Source of the DNA: Clostridium chrysemydis
Lineage (GTDB): Bacteria; Bacillota; Clostridia; Clostridiales; Clostridiaceae
DNA: 64,000 nucleotides
Direction of reading: 5' to 3'
Assembly (NCBI RefSeq): GCF_015234215.1
Contig: NZ_JADEKP010000008.1
Location: forward strand, 27,712 to 91,711
Below are positions 48,338-57,220 of this stretch, one piece after another; position 1 is the first letter of the stretch, and each line of letters begins with the position of its first letter. Under the pieces are notes generated by a model. That model saw nothing but the letters and a program-made list of their open reading frames with translations, was not told where the DNA came from and did not search any database. The translations under genes were made by a program, and so were the position numbers.

Positions 48338-49303
48338 CTATCTTTTTAAAAGCTTACTAGCTTCAAGGGCATGGTAAGTAATAATTATATCTGCGCCTGC
48401 TCTTTTCATTGAAGTTAATAACTCTATTATTATTCTTTCTCCATCAACTAAACCTTTTTTTGCAGCTTCTTTAACCATTGAGTATTCTCCACTTACGTTA
48501 TAAGCTGCAACTGGCATATCAGTATTATCTCTAACTTCTCTAATAATATCCATATAAGACATAGCAGGTTTAACCATAACTATATCTGCTCCCTCTTCAA
48601 TATCTTCAAAAACTTCTCTTAAAGCTTCTCTTCTATTTGCTGGGTCCATTTGATAAGTTTTTCTATCTCCAAAGCTTGGTGCTGAATTTGCAGCTACTCT
48701 AAATGGTCCGTAAAATGCTGAGCAGTATTTAGCTGAGTAGCTCATTATTGAAACTTCTTTAAACCCTGCCTTATCTAAAGATTCCCTAATCGTTCTAACT
48801 CTTCCATCCATCATATCTGATGGTGCTATCATATCAGCCCCAGCTTTAGCGTGAGAAACTGCAATTTTATCTAGATATTTTAAAGTTTCATCGTTATCTA
48901 CGTATTCTCCGTGTAAAATTCCACAGTGACCGTGGTCTGTGTATTCACACATACATACATCTGTTATAACTAATATATCTTTATTTATCTCTTTAATTTT
49001 TCTTATAGCTTTTTGAACTATTCCTAAATCATTATAAGCTTCTGAACCTAGACAATCTTTATTTTCTGGTATTCCAAAAAGTATAACTCCCTTTATTCCT
49101 AAATCTGAAACTTCATTTATAACTTCCTCTAATTTATCTAATGAATAATGATAAACTTCTGGCATTGATTCTATTTCTCTTTTTATGCCTTCACCTTCAA
49201 CTACAAATAAAGGTAAAATAAAATCATCTGGAGTTAATACAGTCTCCCTAACTAAACTTCTTACACTTTCGTTTCTTCTTAATCTTCTACCACGTCTTAA
49301 CAA
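48338..49303 (-). CDS. hemB: Porphobilinogen synthase (ALA dehydratase)
   Basis: Condenses two 5-aminolevulinates to porphobilinogen. 321 residues. Metal cysteines in [14 protein letters not shown] indicate a zinc enzyme; catalytic lysines lie in [15 protein letters not shown] and [12 protein letters not shown]. The likely start is TTG at 49303 (AGGAAG 9 bases upstream), giving the expected N-terminus [14 protein letters not shown]. It follows cobA-hemD by 18 bases. Confidence 0.95.
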   Translation of the reverse strand: MLRRGRRLRRNESVRSLVRETVLTPDDFILPLFVVEGEGIKREIESMPEVYHYSLDKLEEVINEVSDLGIKGVILFGIPENKDCLGSEAYNDLGIVQKAIRKIKEINKDILVITDVCMCEYTDHGHCGILHGEYVDNDETLKYLDKIAVSHAKAGADMIAPSDMMDGRVRTIRESLDKAGFKEVSIMSYSAKYCSAFYGPFRVAANSAPSFGDRKTYQMDPANRREALREVFEDIEEGADIVMVKPAMSYMDIIREVRDNTDMPVAAYNVSGEYSMVKEAAKKGLVDGERIIIELLTSMKRAGADIIITYHALEASKLLKR

Positions 49304-49321
49304 AGGTATACACTTCCTTAT

Positions 49322-50782
49322 CTATTTTATAATGTCTTTAATTTCTTCTATAAACCCATCTTCTGAGTGCTTTTTGCAAACTATAGGTTTGATATTATTT
49401 TTTTCAAGTTCTCTTCCTGTTTGAGGGCCTATAGCTATAATATTTTTTTCTTTTATAGAGTCTACTCCTACCATATCAATTAAATTAATAACTGTAGTTG
49501 GACTTGTAAATAATATATAATCAACCTCATTAAATCTATCCTTTTGATAAAATGAACCTGAAACAGTATCGTAGATATCTACTCTATCTACTTTGCAACC
49601 TAAATTCTCTATTTCTTCTTTTAGATAATTTCTTGCCTTTTTAGATGTAGGTAATAATACTTTATCTGTAGGTTTAATTATATCATTTACAGCTTCAAAA
49701 AGTCCCTCTTGAATAAATCTTTTAGAAACTACGTTTGGGAATATCCCTCTCTTAATTAAAGCCTTTTTAGTTCCATTTCCTATAACAGAAATAGACGCCT
49801 TTATACTTCTTATATCAATTTCTTTTGATCTTAGATAATCGAAAAATATATCTACTCCATTAGCTGATGTAAATAATATTTGAGTATATTTATCTAAATC
49901 TTTTAACCTTTTAAGCTCTTCTAAATTTTTCTCTATTTTTATAGTATTGATTTCAGTAACTTCTGCACCTAAATCCCAAAGTTTCTCTTTTAAAGATTTA
50001 GATTGTTTTTTAGATCTAGTTATACAGATGTTTTTACCAAATAAAGGCTTATTTTCATACCAGTCTAAATCTTCATTTAAAGAAACAACCTCACCTACGC
50101 AAATAATACAAGGAGATTCAAGTTTTGCTTCTTTAACTTTTTCTACTATATTTTCTAAAGTACCAATAACTTTCTTTTGTTTAGATGATGTGCCTTTCAT
50201 AACTACTGCACTTTTAGTATTTTTATCTTTGCCATTTTTTATAAGGCTATCTTTAATAAATTCTAAATTTTCAAGCCCCATCATAAATACTAATGTTCCA
50301 GTTTCTTTAGCTAAAGCTTCAAAATCCACGTTTAAGCTTTTAGCTGACATTCCAGTTACTATATGAAAGCTTTGTGCTATTCCTCTATGAGTAATTGGAA
50401 TTCCAGCATAATTTAATACTGATATAGGTGATGTAACTCCAGGCACCACTTCAAAATCTAATCCTTCTTTTCTTAAAGATAATACCTCTTCTCCGCCTCT
50501 TCCAAATACATAAGGGTCTCCCCCTTTTATTCTTCCAACAGTGTGCCCTTCTTTAACAAGTTTAACTAAAAGATCATTTATCTCTTCTTGTTTCATAGAA
50601 TGAGCACCTGGCTTTTTACCACAGTAATAAACTAAGCAATCATCGTTTATATGATTTAATATATTAGAAGCGCCTAATCTATCATACATTACAGCTGTAC
50701 ATTTTTTTAAAACTCTAATTGCTTTTAAAGTTAATAGTTCCTCGTCTCCTGGACCTGTTCCAATTATATACGCCTTACTCAT
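49322..50782 (-). CDS. Fused uroporphyrinogen-III methyltransferase / uroporphyrinogen-III synthase
   Basis: 486-residue fusion. Residues 1-240 are SUMT (CobA): YIIGTGPGDEELLTLKA, GRIKGGDPYVFGRGGEE and VVPGVTSPISV form the SAM and substrate sites, giving precorrin-2. Residues about 247-486 are HemD: FGKNICITRSKKQS, LFTSANGVDIFFDYL, LFTSPTTVINLI. The fusion channels uroporphyrinogen III straight towards siroheme or cobamide, a common clostridial arrangement. GGGAGG is 6 bases before ATG 50782. It lies 3 bases after hemC. Confidence 0.94.
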   Translation of the reverse strand: MSKAYIIGTGPGDEELLTLKAIRVLKKCTAVMYDRLGASNILNHINDDCLVYYCGKKPGAHSMKQEEINDLLVKLVKEGHTVGRIKGGDPYVFGRGGEEVLSLRKEGLDFEVVPGVTSPISVLNYAGIPITHRGIAQSFHIVTGMSAKSLNVDFEALAKETGTLVFMMGLENLEFIKDSLIKNGKDKNTKSAVVMKGTSSKQKKVIGTLENIVEKVKEAKLESPCIICVGEVVSLNEDLDWYENKPLFGKNICITRSKKQSKSLKEKLWDLGAEVTEINTIKIEKNLEELKRLKDLDKYTQILFTSANGVDIFFDYLRSKEIDIRSIKASISVIGNGTKKALIKRGIFPNVVSKRFIQEGLFEAVNDIIKPTDKVLLPTSKKARNYLKEEIENLGCKVDRVDIYDTVSGSFYQKDRFNEVDYILFTSPTTVINLIDMVGVDSIKEKNIIAIGPQTGRELEKNNIKPIVCKKHSEDGFIEEIKDIIK

Positions 50783-50785
50783 AAC

Positions 50786-51661
50786 TTACCTCCCACTAGC
50801 TATTATTTTTTCAGCTAATTCTTTTCCTAATTCTTCACCATTTAGTTTATCACCTATAATATCTTTTGTTATTATTTCTCCAGCTATACTGTAAGTTCCC
50901 TTAAGGTACAAGTCGCTTCCTTCTTCTTTTGAATAAATTCCAATTAAGCTATGACAGTCTCCGTTTAACTCTCTCATAAAACTTCTCTCTGCTATAACTC
51001 TTCTTCTAACTTCTATAGAATCTAATTCTTTTATTATTTCTTTATCTTTAAAGTCACTTAAGCATTCTATTCCAAGTGCCCCTTGTCCAACCGCTGGTAA
51101 AAATATTTCTGGGTCAAAATAATCAGTTATAATATCTTCCATATTTAATCTTTTAAGCCCTGCTGCTGCTAAGATTATTCCATCCATATTTTCTTTATGC
51201 ATCTTTTCTAATCTAGTATTTACGTTTCCTCTTATAGGAACTATTTCTAAATCACTTCTCAGTTCTTTTAGCATAGCAGCTCTTCTTATGCTACTAGTTC
51301 CAATTTTAGCTCCACTTTTTAATTCATCAAAGTGAACCCCATTAGAACTTACAAAAACATCTCTTATATCATCTCTTTCTGGCATAGCTATAAGTTCAAA
51401 AGCTTTATCTAATTCATAAGGCACGTCTTTCATACTGTGAACTGCAAGGTGCGCTCTCCCGTCTAATAGTGCATATTCTATTTCTTTTATAAAAAGTCCT
51501 TTACCACCTATTTTATTTAAAGACACATCAAGCCTTCTATCTCCTTCTGTCATAAGAAGAAGTTTTTCACTTTGTATTCCTTTATTTTTAAGTAATCCCA
51601 TAACTGTTTCAGTCTGCGCTCTTGCTAATTTTGATTTTCTCGTAGCTATAATATATTTCAT
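50786..51661 (-). CDS. hemC: Hydroxymethylbilane synthase (porphobilinogen deaminase)
   Basis: Polymerises four porphobilinogens. 291 residues. [63 protein letters not shown], and the cofactor cysteine in [10 protein letters not shown] are all present. AAGGTGG before ATG 51661. Spacing is 3 bases to cobA-hemD and 8 to the preceding gene. Confidence 0.96.
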   Translation of the reverse strand: MKYIIATRKSKLARAQTETVMGLLKNKGIQSEKLLLMTEGDRRLDVSLNKIGGKGLFIKEIEYALLDGRAHLAVHSMKDVPYELDKAFELIAMPERDDIRDVFVSSNGVHFDELKSGAKIGTSSIRRAAMLKELRSDLEIVPIRGNVNTRLEKMHKENMDGIILAAAGLKRLNMEDIITDYFDPEIFLPAVGQGALGIECLSDFKDKEIIKELDSIEVRRRVIAERSFMRELNGDCHSLIGIYSKEEGSDLYLKGTYSIAGEIITKDIIGDKLNGEELGKELAEKIIASGR

Positions 51662-51669
51662 AATCCACC

Positions 51670-52320
51670 TTACCTAAACAAATTTTTGTAAAACATTTTT
51701 AGTACTATATTTTCTTTTTTCTTATCAAAATAAAATTTAAAATCATCATTTAAAATAAAGTTTAAAACTTCATTTTTTTCCTCTCTGTTTTTTATAGAAT
51801 TTCTTATTTTGCTTGAAAATTCTATAAAGTCCCCATACTTTAAAATAGTCTCTGTAATTTTTGAATATAAAAATCTTGCTCCCTTTGGATTTCCATCTAA
51901 AGTGCTTATAGATAGATTTATTCCATTTTCACTTCCTTGCATTGGGATAACAGTATTTCCCTCTTTAAAATTACTGCAATCTATATATAATTTAAAATTT
52001 TCTTCTAAATCCTTTTTGATTAAATCTCTATCTAAATCATTGTCTATAGCGATTAAAATTAAATGTTTATCATAAATATATTCTTTTTTATATTCATCTT
52101 TTATTATTTTAAGACTCGGATTTCTAATTTCATATATTTCATTAATTATTTCCTTTGAAACTAAAGTTACTTTGCATCCCCTATTTAGTAGCCCCTTAAG
52201 CTTAATTAGTGCGCCTTTTCCGCCCCCTATAATACAAGTATTTATTTTAGAGCTAAGTACACTTAGATTCATTCTATTTAATTCTTTTCTAGAAATATCT
52301 TCTCTATTATCCTTAAACAT
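51670..52320 (-). CDS. Precorrin-2 dehydrogenase (Met8/SirC/CysG-N-like)
   Basis: 216 residues. The Rossmann opening [41 protein letters not shown] and [15 protein letters not shown] align in order with the NAD-dependent precorrin-2 dehydrogenase module of CysG. Divergent, so identity rests partly on location between hemA and hemC. It may also insert iron as Met8p does, since no separate ferrochelatase is seen. ATG at 52320 has GAGG 7 bases upstream and lies inside hemA, giving a 43-base overlap. Confidence 0.8.
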   Translation of the reverse strand: MFKDNREDISRKELNRMNLSVLSSKINTCIIGGGKGALIKLKGLLNRGCKVTLVSKEIINEIYEIRNPSLKIIKDEYKKEYIYDKHLILIAIDNDLDRDLIKKDLEENFKLYIDCSNFKEGNTVIPMQGSENGINLSISTLDGNPKGARFLYSKITETILKYGDFIEFSSKIRNSIKNREEKNEVLNFILNDDFKFYFDKKKENIVLKMFYKNLFR

Positions 52321-53474
52321 TCTTTTCCTCTACCTTCTAATGTTTCTGATTTTAAAACATCTATCGCACTATGAACATACGCATCTGATATGCTCTTCAT
52401 CATTTTTTTTGCGTGCTTATTAGATTCATTTGCTTTATTTTTGTAAGAAGTATATCTTTTTTTATAAATCTCGTCTCCTGCTATATTTAATTCCTTTATA
52501 ACATTAGATAGATTTCTTAACTTTTCCCAAGCCATATATTCATCTATAGCTTCTTTAACTATGTACTTATACTTTTTCATTCTTTCTTTTCTAAGTTCTT
52601 TATTTTCATCATCTATTTTACTTATTTCATCTATGTCTAGTATATCTATATTAGGTAATTTAGATACTTTTTCATCTATATCTCTTGGGATAGCTAGATC
52701 AAAGACTTTTATTTTTGATTTTATTTCTTCAAAATCTTCTTTATAAAGTATAGCTTTAGATGATGATGTTGCACCTATAATGCAATCTACTTTTTTTATG
52801 TTTTCTTTTAAATCATCAAATGTTATTATTTTAACATTTGAATCTTCAATAATAGCTTTATTTTTATCCCTAACTACTATAGTTATGTTTTCTATATTCT
52901 TTGAATAAAGGTATTTAAATATAAGTTTTCCTACTTCTCCAAAACCTAATATAACTACATTATTTAATCTTAAATCTGAAACTTTTCTTGCTACTATGGA
53001 CGCTGACGATACAGGAATTTCATAAAGCCTAGATTCTTTTCTGAATTTTTTCCCACAAGCTATAGCATCTTCAAATAGTCTAGTAAATTTTTTCTTTATA
53101 AACCCCTTATCTTTTGAATAAAAGTAAGAGTCTCTTATTTGACCTAAAATTTGATCTTCCCCAAATATTTTTGAGTGATATCCGCAAGAAACTTTAAATA
53201 AATGAGTTACTGCATCTTCTTCACTAAAATAGAAAATACAATCTTTTAATTTTATATCCCAATTTAAAATATCAAAAATTTTTTTTAATGCTTCATCCTC
53301 ATTTAATGAATGATTAAAATATATTTCTGTTCTATTACAAGTATTTAATATTAGAAATTCACTAAAGTTTTCTTTTAATCTTTTTTCTATTTTTTCTTTG
53401 TTATTATTATTTATAGAAAATTTTTCTCTAATTTTTACTGGAACACTTTTCTTTATCCCGACTAGTCCTAACAT
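52278..53474 (-). CDS. hemA: Glutamyl-tRNA reductase
   Basis: Reduces Glu-tRNA to glutamate semialdehyde, the first C5-pathway step. 398 residues: LNTCNRTEIYF with nucleophile Cys46, CGYHSKIFGEDQILGQI, SSASIVARK, NADPH-binding VVILGFGEVGKLIFKYL, CIIGATSSSKAI, FDLAIPRDID. The C-terminal dimerisation helix is present. First gene of the hem run; no riboswitch is recognised upstream. The stop overlaps the next gene. Confidence 0.94.
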   Translation of the reverse strand: MLGLVGIKKSVPVKIREKFSINNNNKEKIEKRLKENFSEFLILNTCNRTEIYFNHSLNEDEALKKIFDILNWDIKLKDCIFYFSEEDAVTHLFKVSCGYHSKIFGEDQILGQIRDSYFYSKDKGFIKKKFTRLFEDAIACGKKFRKESRLYEIPVSSASIVARKVSDLRLNNVVILGFGEVGKLIFKYLYSKNIENITIVVRDKNKAIIEDSNVKIITFDDLKENIKKVDCIIGATSSSKAILYKEDFEEIKSKIKVFDLAIPRDIDEKVSKLPNIDILDIDEISKIDDENKELRKERMKKYKYIVKEAIDEYMAWEKLRNLSNVIKELNIAGDEIYKKRYTSYKNKANESNKHAKKMMKSISDAYVHSAIDVLKSETLEGRGKECLRIIEKIFLEKN

Positions 53475-53600
53475 TATCTCACTCCATATTATTTTTATAA
53501 CCTTTATTTTATCACATCTTGTTAAAAGATTTATATTAATATGAGATTTTTAAATATAAATTCATTATAATTCCTATTGTTTTTCCTTATATTCAAAATA

Positions 53601-53629
53601 AAGGTGTCTCATAAATTATGAAACACCTT
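53601..53629 (-). terminator. Intrinsic terminator of asrABC
   Basis: AAGGTGT-TCAT stem with its complement, one mismatch, followed by TTTATTTT on the minus strand; 6 bases past the asrC stop. Confidence 0.82.
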
Positions 53630-53634
53630 ATAAA

Positions 53635-54624
53635 TTAATAATTTTGTGTATTTGGATATTTTATTCCATTCCAATAAACATTATGTTTTAAGATCGCTTT
53701 ATCATCTAGATTTACATCTTTTAAAGCCCATTTTTTCCATTCCATGAATCCTGTTCTATCTATTATATATCCTATATGCTCTTTTCCGCCTGGAGCATTT
53801 TTATCTATATACTCTTTAACAAAATCATAAGTATTATTTATAATTTTAACTATACTCTCTTCATCAGCCCAAATTATAAAATCTTCTGCAAGTCTTGGGT
53901 TTTTCTTTCCTGTTCTTCCCATTATAGCTAATCTATAATATTTCTTTTCACTTCTAGTCCAAGCGCTAGTTGGACATTGCATAACACATTCTCCACAACC
54001 TATACACTTTGAAGCATCACGAACTACTTTATAGTTTTTAACACTTAAAGCACCAGTAGCTTTTTTCTTGCATGCTTTAACGCAGGCACCGCAGCTTACA
54101 CATCTTGAGTATTCATATTGTGGTTCTGTCATTCCAATTATTCCAAAATCATGCTGCCTTACTTTTAAACAATCGTTTGGACAACCAGTTAATGCAACTT
54201 TAAAGTGAAGATCATTTGGGAAAATCTCTTTTTCTATTCTTTTTGCAAACTTAGTTGTGTTATAGTTTGCAAAAGGACAAACCTTGTTCCCGATACAAGC
54301 TGCAATATTCCTAGTTCCAGCCGCTGTATATCCTGTACCTTTATCTACTTGATTAATTTCAAGTCCTTCTATTACTGGTTGAAGCATTTCATTTACTTTA
54401 TCGATATTTTTCATATCAATTCCTGTAATTTCAAACCCTTGTCTAGTCGTTAAATGTACATTCCCATCTCCGTATTTTTTAGCAATATCGCTAATTAAGT
54501 CCATATATTTAACATCTAAATGTCCACCTGGAACTCTTACTCTAGATGCAGTTATTCCTCTATGCTTAGTAACTCTAAAAGCATTCTTTTTTAGCTTTTT
54601 TGTATTAATATCCATTTGCATAAA
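53635..54624 (-). CDS. asrC: Anaerobic sulfite reductase subunit C (siroheme subunit)
   Basis: Catalytic subunit that reduces sulfite to sulfide. About 329 residues: VHLTTRQGFEITGI, ACIGNKVCPFANYN and TGCPNDCLK carry the siroheme/4Fe-4S cysteines, followed by two ferredoxin clusters CVSCGACVKACKKKA and CIGCGECVMQCPTSAW. ATG at 54624 follows AGGAGG by 9 bases; that site overlaps the asrB stop. It needs siroheme, which the adjacent hem cluster can supply. Confidence 0.94.
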   Translation of the reverse strand, partial: FMQMDINTKKLKKNAFRVTKHRGITASRVRVPGGHLDVKYMDLISDIAKKYGDGNVHLTTRQGFEITGIDMKNIDKVNEMLQPVIEGLEINQVDKGTGYTAAGTRNIAACIGNKVCPFANYNTTKFAKRIEKEIFPNDLHFKVALTGCPNDCLKVRQHDFGIIGMTEPQYEYSRCVSCGACVKACKKKATGALSVKNYKVVRDASKCIGCGECVMQCPTSAWTRSEKKYYRLAIMGRTGKKNPRLAEDFIIWADEESIVKIINNTYDFVKEYIDKNAPGGKEHIGYIIDRTGFMEWKKWALKDVNLDDKAILKHNVYWNGIKYPNTQNY

Positions 54625-54634
54625 CTTAGTCCTC

Positions 54635-55432
54635 CTAATCAATTAAAAGCTTACCTTTAGTATAATTAAATACTGGTCCATCAAGACAAATATAAGTATC
54701 ATCTATTTTACAGTGACCACATTTCCCTATACCACAACACATTTTTCTCTCTTGTGATATCCAAATATTTTCTTCTTTTAATCCTCTTTTTAAGAATTCT
54801 AATACAGTAAACTTCATCATCATAGGTGGTCCAACAACTATAACTTGTACATTTTCCATATCTTTTATTTTAAGGTCTGGAATAAACTTTGTAACAAGTC
54901 CTGTATGTCCTTCATATCCTTCTTTTGCTGAATCTACAGTAACTATTACATCTATTGTTTCTTCAAATCTTCTTAAATCATCTTTAAATAACATATCTTT
55001 AGGGCTTTTGAATCCTGTTATTAATGTTGTACCTTTTGATTCTTTACTATTTCTTGCAAAATAATCTACTACTCCTCTAACTGGTGAAAGTCCTGTTCCT
55101 CCAGCTACAATAACAAGTTCTTTTCCTTTGTAATTTTCTATATTAAAGCCATTTCCGTAAGGCCCTCTCATAAATAAAGAATCACCTTCATAGTTTTCAA
55201 ATATCTCGTTAGTTACCTTACCAACTCTTCTAATAGTTAAATCTACAAAGCCTTCGCCAATTCCACTAACTGATATAGGAGCTTCCCCAAACTTTGGTAT
55301 TGATACTTCAAAGAATTGACCAGGTTTTACATCACCTTTAAATTCCATTTTAAAAGTATACTCTATATCAGTATGTTTAGTTATTTCTAATATCTTTGAT
55401 GAAAATGGTATATATTCGTTATGATTAGTCAT
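54635..55432 (-). CDS. asrB: Anaerobic sulfite reductase subunit B (flavin, NAD(P)H)
   Basis: 265 residues of ferredoxin-reductase fold. FAD site RRVGKVTNEIFE and FMRGPYGNGF, nucleotide site VIVAGGTGLSPVRG, and a C-terminal 2Fe-2S region CCGIGKCGHCKIDDTYIC like dihydroorotate dehydrogenase subunit PyrK. Passes electrons from NADH to AsrA/AsrC. Its ATG overlaps the end of asrA by 8 bases. Confidence 0.94.
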   Translation of the reverse strand: MTNHNEYIPFSSKILEITKHTDIEYTFKMEFKGDVKPGQFFEVSIPKFGEAPISVSGIGEGFVDLTIRRVGKVTNEIFENYEGDSLFMRGPYGNGFNIENYKGKELVIVAGGTGLSPVRGVVDYFARNSKESKGTTLITGFKSPKDMLFKDDLRRFEETIDVIVTVDSAKEGYEGHTGLVTKFIPDLKIKDMENVQVIVVGPPMMMKFTVLEFLKRGLKEENIWISQERKMCCGIGKCGHCKIDDTYICLDGPVFNYTKGKLLID

Positions 55433-56441
55433 TCTTTTTCACCTCGTCCATTGCATCTTCTAATTTATTAATACATCCAGCTACACTAATATATTCTGGG
55501 CATATATCGTCGCATCTTCCACAGCCTACGCACATATGGTATCCCCATTTCTTTTTATAATCATAAACTTTATGCATTATTTTAAATCTCATCTTTTCGC
55601 CATTTGCTTTTCTAAACTCGTGTCCACCAGCCATACTTGTAAATCCTGGAACTTGACATCCTGCCCAAACTCTTCTTCTTTCACCAACTTTAGGGTTATC
55701 ATCTGAGAATATATCTTGCATGCTATAACAAGTACATGTAGGACAAACAAAGTTACATCTACCGCAAGCTATACATCTTTCTGAGTATTCATCCCACATT
55801 TTTGATTTAAATATCCTTTGGTCTAAATCACTTGGAATATTAACTTCAACATCATTAGAAGTTACAAATTCAGGTTTAACTTCTTCATCTACCTTTTTTA
55901 TATCTTCAAAGTATGCAAGTAACTCTTTATCTTTTATATCTAAATAAGCAAAATCCTCGTCTACTTTAATATATGCATCATACTCATCTGTTTTATTTGT
56001 TCCCATAGAAACACAAAAACATGAATCAAAGCTTTTATTACATCCAATTAAAATAAATTTAGCTTTTTCTCTAATTCTTTTATAATATGGATCTTCAAAT
56101 CCATTTCTTAAATATATATCATCAAATCTCTTAAGTGCATGTATATCACAACTTCTTAAAAATATGATAGGTGCATGAGTTTCCTCATTTGGCTCTAAAC
56201 ATTTATCTTCTGTAAAAAAGAAAATAGTTTGAGTTATAGGAAGTAATACTTCCTTTGGTGAAAATGCTGATTTTTTATCAAAAACTATTTCCGATACATC
56301 TTTAATTTCACCGTATCTTACCATATCAGTATCAGAACTTCTTCCTTTCCCTTCAAAATTTTTAGGTGCAAAAACTTTAAATTTAGGTGACATTTTATAA
56401 AACACACTATTAAGGTCACTCACTCTTAACTTTATTCCCAT
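55425..56441 (-). CDS. asrA: Anaerobic sulfite reductase subunit A (ferredoxin-like)
   Basis: 338 residues with two 4Fe-4S motifs near the end: CIACGRCNFVCPTCTC and CVGCGRCDDICPEY, the latter followed by a short tail. AAGGAG lies 7 bases before ATG 56441 and is embedded in a long hairpin. First gene of asrABC; its promoter is described separately. Confidence 0.94.
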   Translation of the reverse strand: MGIKLRVSDLNSVFYKMSPKFKVFAPKNFEGKGRSSDTDMVRYGEIKDVSEIVFDKKSAFSPKEVLLPITQTIFFFTEDKCLEPNEETHAPIIFLRSCDIHALKRFDDIYLRNGFEDPYYKRIREKAKFILIGCNKSFDSCFCVSMGTNKTDEYDAYIKVDEDFAYLDIKDKELLAYFEDIKKVDEEVKPEFVTSNDVEVNIPSDLDQRIFKSKMWDEYSERCIACGRCNFVCPTCTCYSMQDIFSDDNPKVGERRRVWAGCQVPGFTSMAGGHEFRKANGEKMRFKIMHKVYDYKKKWGYHMCVGCGRCDDICPEYISVAGCINKLEDAMDEVKKND

Positions 56442-56448
56442 AGAAAAA

Positions 56449-56500
56449 CTCCTTCGTAAACTTAATTGTTAATATATAAACAATTATATTTACGAAGGAG
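56449..56500 (-). promoter_or_regulatory. Long hairpin before asrA holding its Shine-Dalgarno and -10 box
   Basis: Outer arms of 12 perfect pairs, CTCCTTCGTAAA (56500-56489) with TTTACGAAGGAG (56460-56449); then a 2x2 internal loop, and 8 more pairs TAATTGTT/AACAATTA around an 8-base loop. The 3' arm ends with the asrA ribosome site and is followed by TTTTTC, so in a read-through transcript it would look like a terminator and mask translation. Confidence 0.8.
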
Positions 56501-56525
56501 CATTTAGTCTGTGATAATTATCACA
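56476..56525 (-). promoter_or_regulatory. Crp/Fnr-type class II promoter of asrABC
   Basis: Perfect 16-base palindrome TGTGATAATTATCACA (56525-56510) followed by TATAAT (56488-56483). With +1 at about 56476 the palindrome is centred at -41.5, the class II activator position. No -35 box is evident, consistent with activator dependence. The palindrome includes the TGA stop of the upstream regulator gene. Confidence 0.8.
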
Positions 56526-57204
56526 ATGACTTAAAGTATATAGATAAAGCTTCTTTATCTATTATATAAATAAAGCTTTTTTCTTTTTTTATGAGATTCT
56601 TTTGAACTAAAATTTTAAAAGCTCTTGAAATAGTTTCTCTTGGCATTCCAAACATATCTGAAAGGTATGTAATACTTAATTTCAAATTAATTTTAAGACC
56701 TTCTTCTGTTTCTACTCCGTAATCTTTTCCAAGTTTCCAAATCTTAGCTGCAAGCTTTTTTTCTACTTTAACTGGTGTAGTGTTTTTAATTTGCCTATAG
56801 AGCCTTCTAGTTTTTCTTGAAAGAGAGTTTATTATCATCATAGAAAACTCGAAATCCTCTTCCATTATTTCTTTAAGCTTATCTTTTTTTATAGATATTA
56901 TTTTAGACTTTTCAAACACTTCGCAATTTATAGACTCTGGTAAATCATCTAGTATAACTTCGTTTAGTATTTCACCATGCCCTAAAATAAATACTATTTT
57001 TTTGTGTGCATGCTCATTTAATTTATATAAAGCAACCTTACCTTCTACTAATATATATAAATAATCTACGTAATCTTTATCACGAAACACATGCTCATCT
57101 CTTTTTAAGTTTAAAAGCTCTCCAAAATTACAAATGTATTCTTTAGTTTTATCTGAAAGGGAACTAAACGTTTCTATATTATTTATTACTGATAGTTTTA
57201 TCAT
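56521..57204 (-). CDS. Crp/Fnr-family transcription regulator
   Basis: 227 residues: cyclic-nucleotide-binding-like beta barrel (about 10-120), long dimer helix, then winged helix with SITYLSDMFGMPRETISRAFK. RETxxR is the recognition-helix pattern of Crp, which reads TGTGA. The N-terminus lacks the cysteine cluster of FNR (only Cys25), so an FNR iron-sulfur switch is not supported; the effector is unknown. It lies 16 bases after the histidine kinase gene and just upstream of asrABC; its likely site TGTGATAATTATCACA overlaps its own stop codon. AAGGTG before ATG 57204. Confidence 0.88.
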   Translation of the reverse strand: MIKLSVINNIETFSSLSDKTKEYICNFGELLNLKRDEHVFRDKDYVDYLYILVEGKVALYKLNEHAHKKIVFILGHGEILNEVILDDLPESINCEVFEKSKIISIKKDKLKEIMEEDFEFSMMIINSLSRKTRRLYRQIKNTTPVKVEKKLAAKIWKLGKDYGVETEEGLKINLKLSITYLSDMFGMPRETISRAFKILVQKNLIKKEKSFIYIIDKEALSIYFKSL

Positions 57205-57220
57205 TTTATCACCTTATCAA

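Noticed and set aside
53475-53600. Second Crp-like operator upstream of hemA (TGTGATA half-site near 53510)
   Set aside because: Only one half-site is present; the other arm does not match, so it is below what chance gives in such DNA.
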